Source: Galbibacter orientalis DSM 19592 (GTDB lineage Bacteria; Bacteroidota; Bacteroidia; Flavobacteriales; Flavobacteriaceae). From it: a DNA stretch of 64,000 bases. The position numbers and the translations under genes were made by a program. This document shows, one piece after another, positions 59,421 to 64,000 of this stretch (positions are counted from its first letter, which is position 1; every line of letters begins with the position of its first letter). The stretch is taken from the NCBI RefSeq assembly GCF_000260115.1, contig NZ_JH651379.1, positions 1,864,501 through 1,928,500 on the forward strand. Reading direction: 5' to 3'. The notes beneath the pieces were generated by a model. That model had not been told where the DNA came from. It searched no databases and saw only the letters and a program-made list of their open reading frames with translations.

Positions 59421-60677
59421 ATGCAAATAGATAACAACCAATTATTAAGATTTACCACAGCGGGAAGTGTAGACGATGGAAAGAGTACGCTTATTGGTAG
59501 ATTATTATACGATTCAAAATCGATTTTCGAGGACCAATTGGAAGCAATTGAAACTACGAGTAAGAAAAAAGGACATCAAGGTGTTGATTTAGCTTTGTTT
59601 ACAGACGGACTTCGAGATGAAAGAGAGCAAGGAATTACAATAGATGTAGCCTATAGATATTTTACAACTCCAAAGCGTAAGTTTATTATTGCTGATACTC
59701 CTGGACATATTCAATACACTCGAAATATGATTACCGGTGCCTCTACAGCAAATGCTGCAATTATATTGGTAGATGCACGCCATGGAGTGATTGAGCAGAC
59801 TAAACGGCATGCTTTTATTGCTTCTTTATTGCAAATACCACATATTATTGTTTGTATTAACAAAATGGATTTGGTAGATTTTAGAGAGGAAGATTACAAT
59901 AAAATCATTGCGCAGTTTGAGGAATTTTCTTCTAAATTATTAGTTAGAGATGTACGTTTTATCCCTATAAGTGCTTTGTTGGGAGATAATGTTGTTAAGC
60001 GTTCTGAAAATATGAATTGGTATCAAGGTTCTCCGTTGTTGGATACTTTGGAAACCATGCATATTAGTAGTGATATTAATAAAGTTGATGGTCGTTTTCC
60101 AGTACAAACAGTTTTACGTCCTCAGAGCGAAGAGCATAGAGATTATAGAGGTTATGCTGGAAGAATTTCTAGTGGAATTTTTAGAAAAGGAGATGAAATT
60201 ACAGTAATGCCTTCTGGATTCACCTCTAAAATTAAATCGATTGACACTTTTGAAGAAGAGTTAGACGAAGCCTATGCACCAATGTCGGTTTCTATTACTT
60301 TGGAAGACGATATTGATATTAGTCGCGGAGATATGATAGTGCGCACTAAAAACAAACCAGAATCTTCTCAAGATTTAGAAGTGATGTTGTGTTGGTTAAA
60401 TAATGAATCGGCAAAACCGAGAACAAAATATGTGGTTCGTCATACTTCAAATGAGCAAATGGCTATGATAAAAGAAGTGATTTATAAGATAGATATCAAT
60501 ACTCTTTCTCGAAAGAATGATGATAAAGAACTTCATATGAATGATATTTCAAAGGTAAAAATTAGAACTACAAAACCTTTGATGTACGATTCATACCGTG
60601 AGAATAGAATGACAGGAAGTTTAATTCTTATAGACCCAGCAACTAATCAAACAGTTGCAGCTGGAATGATTGTTTAG
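59421..60677 (+). CDS. cysN: Sulfate adenylyltransferase subunit 1
   Basis: MQIDNNQLLRFTTAGSVDDGKSTLIGRLLYDSKSIFEDQ...; GTPase motifs. ORF-track start 59388 encodes heptad-derived MRIAYCLKPKI; 59421 preferred. Confidence 0.96.
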   Translation: MQIDNNQLLRFTTAGSVDDGKSTLIGRLLYDSKSIFEDQLEAIETTSKKKGHQGVDLALFTDGLRDEREQGITIDVAYRYFTTPKRKFIIADTPGHIQYTRNMITGASTANAAIILVDARHGVIEQTKRHAFIASLLQIPHIIVCINKMDLVDFREEDYNKIIAQFEEFSSKLLVRDVRFIPISALLGDNVVKRSENMNWYQGSPLLDTLETMHISSDINKVDGRFPVQTVLRPQSEEHRDYRGYAGRISSGIFRKGDEITVMPSGFTSKIKSIDTFEEELDEAYAPMSVSITLEDDIDISRGDMIVRTKNKPESSQDLEVMLCWLNNESAKPRTKYVVRHTSNEQMAMIKEVIYKIDINTLSRKNDDKELHMNDISKVKIRTTKPLMYDSYRENRMTGSLILIDPATNQTVAAGMIV

Positions 60678-60700
60678 TAAAAAAAATATTTACAACAGGG

Positions 60701-60738
60701 AGAGGCTTTTGATTTATTTCAAAAGCCTCTTTTTTTTT
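60701..60738 (+). terminator. Terminator after cysN
   Basis: agaggcttttga tttat ttcaaaagcctct ttttttt. Confidence 0.85.
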
Positions 60739-61002
60739 GTTGCTACAATTAGGAGTTTCTCATGGAGAAGGTTAAAGTTTCTTAATAAGAAAGCCTATTT
60801 TTACAAACGCTTCGTATATGATAAAAAGATATATTATTTTGTGAGTTGTTAAAAATTGGGGGCAAGATATAGGAACTCAATTTTTAAATGATAAATAATA
60901 AAATTAAATAAAGGTGAAACATCCATGTATGATTTTTGAACACACAACGGAATGATTATTTGGATGTTCCATGTGACCGCAAAAAAAACAATAAATATAC
61001 AC

Positions 61003-62268
61003 ATGAAAGAAAAATATAAAATAGCCGTAATAGGTTTAGGATACGTAGGGTTACCATTGGCAGTTGAATTTGCTAGAAAAGAATTTTCGGTAATAGGTTT
61101 TGATATCAATAAAAAGAGAGTTTCAGAATTAAAAGAAGGAAAAGATGTTACAGATGAGGTTTTAGATGATGATTTAAAAGACGCTAAAGGACTTATTTTT
61201 AGCTCTGATGAAAGCGATCTGAAAGATTGCAATATGTATATAGTAACGGTTCCAACACCAGTAAACGATTTTAAACAGCCAGATTTAACACCATTAATTT
61301 CTGCTAGTACAACTGTAGGGAAGTATCTTCAGAAAGGAGATATTGTAGTGTACGAATCTACAACATACCCTGGCTGTACTGAGGAAGATTGTGTGCCAGT
61401 ATTAGAAGCTTCAAGCGGATTAGTATTTAATGAAGATTTTTATTGTGGATATTCCCCAGAACGAATAAATCCAGGGGATAAAGAGCGAAGACTTCCAAAT
61501 ATTATGAAAGTAACCTCAGGAAGTACTCCCGAGATAGCTGAAGAGGTGGATAAACTTTATAACTGTATTATTACCGCAGGAACTCATAAAGCATCGAGTA
61601 TAAAAGTGGCAGAAGCTTCTAAGATTATTGAAAATACGCAACGAGATATTAATATTTCCTTAGTGAACGAATTGGCACTTATTTTTGATAGAATAGGAGT
61701 AGATACCGTTGAGGTATTGGAAGCGGCAGGCACTAAATGGAATTTTTTACCTTTCCGGCCAGGTTTGGTAGGTGGGCATTGTATAGGAGTGGATCCATAT
61801 TATCTAACTCATAAAGCAGAACGATTAGGATACCATCCACAGGTAATTTTATCTGGACGACGTATTAATAACGATATGGGAATTTTTATTGCCAATAAAA
61901 TCGTTAAACTGATGGTGAAAGATCAGCTTCCAGTAAAAAATGCAAAGGCATTGGTGTTGGGAATTACCTTTAAAGAGAATTGCCCCGATGTTCGAAATTC
62001 TAGAGTGATAGATGTTATTGAAGAATTAGAAGGCTTTGGTTTGAATGTAGATACTTACGACCCATATGCAGATAAAGAGGAAGTGAAAAAGTATTATGGA
62101 GTAGATTTAATAGATGAAATAACAGAGAGATACGAAACTATTGTTTTGGCAGTTGGTCATAATCAGTTTTTAGAATTGGATTTTGAAAAGTTAAAATCTA
62201 GTCCGCGAACGGTTATTTACGATGTGAAAAGTTTTTTACCTAAAGAATTGGTTACAGAGAGATTGTAA
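61003..62268 (+). CDS. Nucleotide sugar dehydrogenase (TviB/WbpA-like UDP-HexNAc 6-dehydrogenase)
   Basis: [91 protein letters not shown]-type motif. Confidence 0.94.
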   Translation: [421 protein letters not shown]

Positions 62269-62347
62269 TACCTTTGTGATAGGAGTGAAAAAAATATTGG
62301 GAATCGCCTTAAATTTTTTTTCATAGGTAAAGAAAACCAAGGTTAAA

Positions 62348-63442
62348 ATGAATAATAGTTCTGATAATAAAAATAAAAAAATCTTAATAACTGGAGGAGC
62401 AGGATTTATAGGGTCTCATGTGGTTCGGTTGTTTGTAAATAAATACCCATCTTATCAAATCATTAATTTAGATGCTTTAACCTATGCAGGGAATTTAGAG
62501 AACCTGAAGGACATAGAGAGTGCTGCTAACTATACTTTTGTAAAAGGAGACATTACAGGTGAGTCGTTTATAAATCAGCTATTTCAGCAATATAAATTCG
62601 ATGGAGTAATACACCTGGCGGCAGAAAGTCACGTAGACCGTTCTATTGAAGATCCGTTGGCTTTTGTTAAGACAAATGTTATCGGGACAATGAATTTATT
62701 GAATGCGGCAAAAAAACTTTGGTTACACACTCCTCACCCCAATGGGGGAGGCTGGGAGGGGGCTCGTTTTTATCATGTAAGTACCGATGAGGTTTATGGG
62801 TCTTTAGGAGAAGATGGTTTGTTTACCGAAACCACTTCATACGATCCAAACTCGCCATATTCCGCTTCCAAAGCAAGCTCAGATCATTTTGTAAGAGCTT
62901 ATGGAGAAACTTATGGGTTGCCATATGTTATAAGTAATTGTTCTAATAATTATGGGCCTAATCACTTTCCGGAGAAATTAATTCCATTATTTATCAATAA
63001 TATCATTCAGAAAAAACCATTACCAGTTTATGGAGATGGAAATTATACGCGCGATTGGTTGTATGTAATAGATCATGCAAGGGCTATTGATTTAGCTTTT
63101 CATGAAGGAGGAAATCAGGAGACTTATAATATTGGAGGTTTTAACGAATGGAAAAATATCGATTTGGTTAAATTGCTATGTAAATTGATGGATGAAAAAT
63201 TAGGCAGAAGTGAAGGCGAATCGGAAGCATTGATTACCTATGTAAAAGACCGACCAGGGCATGACTTACGTTATGCTATTGATGCTTCTAAAATTAACAA
63301 AGAACTAGGGTGGGAGCCTTCGGTTACTTTTGAAGAAGGACTAGCAAAAACTATCGATTGGTATTTAAATAATAGTGATTGGTTGGCGCAAGTAACCTCT
63401 GGAGAATATCAGAGGTATTATGATAAGCAATACGGGTGTTAG
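62348..63442 (+). CDS. rfbB: dTDP-glucose 4,6-dehydratase
   Basis: KILITGGAGFIGSHVVRLFVNKYPSYQIINLDALTYAGNLENL; HLAAESHVDRSI; HVSTDEVYGSLGEDGLFTETTSYDPNSPYSASKASSDHFVRAYGETYGLPYVISNCSNNYGP. Confidence 0.97.
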   Translation: MNNSSDNKNKKILITGGAGFIGSHVVRLFVNKYPSYQIINLDALTYAGNLENLKDIESAANYTFVKGDITGESFINQLFQQYKFDGVIHLAAESHVDRSIEDPLAFVKTNVIGTMNLLNAAKKLWLHTPHPNGGGWEGARFYHVSTDEVYGSLGEDGLFTETTSYDPNSPYSASKASSDHFVRAYGETYGLPYVISNCSNNYGPNHFPEKLIPLFINNIIQKKPLPVYGDGNYTRDWLYVIDHARAIDLAFHEGGNQETYNIGGFNEWKNIDLVKLLCKLMDEKLGRSEGESEALITYVKDRPGHDLRYAIDASKINKELGWEPSVTFEEGLAKTIDWYLNNSDWLAQVTSGEYQRYYDKQYGC

Positions 63443-63483
63443 TTGAAAAGTTGAGAGTTGAGAGTTGAGAGTGAAGTGTAAAG
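63442..63483. repeat. Heptad tract (AGTTGAG)n between rfbB and the four-helix-bundle ORF
   Basis: gttgaaa agttgag agttgag agttgag agtgaag tgtaaag. Confidence 0.88.
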
Positions 63484-63508
63484 TTTTATAGACCTAAACC
63501 ATTAAAAA

Positions 63509-63868
63509 ATGAGCGAAAATAGATTTGGGTTTGAAAGTCTAAAAGTGTGGGAAAAGAGTATTCAGCTTGTTAAATTTATTTATAAATTAACTTCTGATTT
63601 TCCAAAAGAAGAACAATATTCATTAACCTCGCAAATTCGACGATCGGCAATTTCGATTCCTTCAAATATTGCAGAAGGAACTTCTCGGGACTCAAAGAAA
63701 GATAAAAAAAGATTTTACACTATAGCTTATGGGAGTTTAATGGAATTAGTGAATCAAATTATAATTACTAAGGAATTGAGTTATATAAGTACCGAAAGCT
63801 CTCAAATGGTAAAAGATATGGCGATGGAAATTGCTAAGATGATTAGTGGATTGAAAAAATCAGTCTGA
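63509..63868 (+). CDS. Four-helix-bundle protein (23S rRNA IVS / S23 family), second copy
   Basis: FESLKVWEKSIQLVKFIYKLTSDFPKEEQYSLTSQIRRSAISIPSNIAEGTSRDSKKDKKRFYTIAYGSLMELVNQIIITKEL; shares SIPSN-x-x-EG motif with 59035..59388. Confidence 0.93.
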   Translation: MSENRFGFESLKVWEKSIQLVKFIYKLTSDFPKEEQYSLTSQIRRSAISIPSNIAEGTSRDSKKDKKRFYTIAYGSLMELVNQIIITKELSYISTESSQMVKDMAMEIAKMISGLKKSV

Positions 63869-63902
63869 AAATGAACACTAAACTTTAAACATTTAACTAA
63901 AA

Positions 63903-64000
63903 ATGAAAGGAATTATTCTCGCTGGAGGCTCAGGAACACGATTACATCCATTAACATTATCGGTTAGTAAGCAGTTAATGCCTATTTATGATAAACCGAT
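63903..64000 (+). CDS. rfbA: Glucose-1-phosphate thymidylyltransferase, 5' part (runs off window)
   Basis: ATG at 63903 reads [32 protein letters not shown]; no stop before the window end, hence missing from ORF track. Confidence 0.95.
   Translation, partial: MKGIILAGGSGTRLHPLTLSVSKQLMPIYDKP

Noticed and set aside
60916-60970. Inverted repeat aacatcca...tggatgtt upstream of the nucleotide sugar dehydrogenase as an operator
   Set aside because: Short 8-bp arms separated by ~35 nt in AT-rich DNA; not enough to support a regulatory call.
60670-61232. ORFs 60670..60852 (+) and 60849..61232 (-)
   Set aside because: Intergenic terminator/AT-rich sequence and antisense of the nucleotide sugar dehydrogenase start.

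Overview
This is a chromosomal window from a low-GC Bacteroidetes genome, most likely Flavobacteriaceae. Most of it is core metabolism: proS, two identical tRNA-Glu genes, rpsT, nusB, yajC, pyrD, guaB, aconitase, tgt, accA, dnaB, a split transketolase, a cysQ/C/D/N cluster, and the start of a nucleotide-sugar/polysaccharide cluster. The parts most worth a second look are: (1) a six-gene curli-type amyloid locus at 17.4-22.8 kb. Its curlin has an alternating DGRRN repeat ladder, there is a terminator-like hairpin between the curlin and the minor subunit, CsgE has an extra N-terminal domain that may be CsgH/CsgC-like, CsgG has a ~185 aa beta-rich C-terminal extension, and a propeller-like lipoprotein is appended. 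(2) Two free-standing four-helix-bundle (23S-IVS/S23-type) ORFs sit inside otherwise tight gene pairs (cysD|cysN and rfbB|rfbA). Each is bracketed on both sides by tracts with 7-nt periodicity, and similar heptad tracts recur elsewhere in the window, including a ~500 bp array after dnaB. (3) Several dispersed-repeat families occur, including three direct copies of a ~75 bp repeat that partition the amidohydrolase and AraC/SDR genes, and a palindromic repeat that appears to be inserted in frame inside rfbB. Two genes run off the window edges and are absent from the supplied ORF track. All product calls come from reading the translated sequences; no database search was possible.
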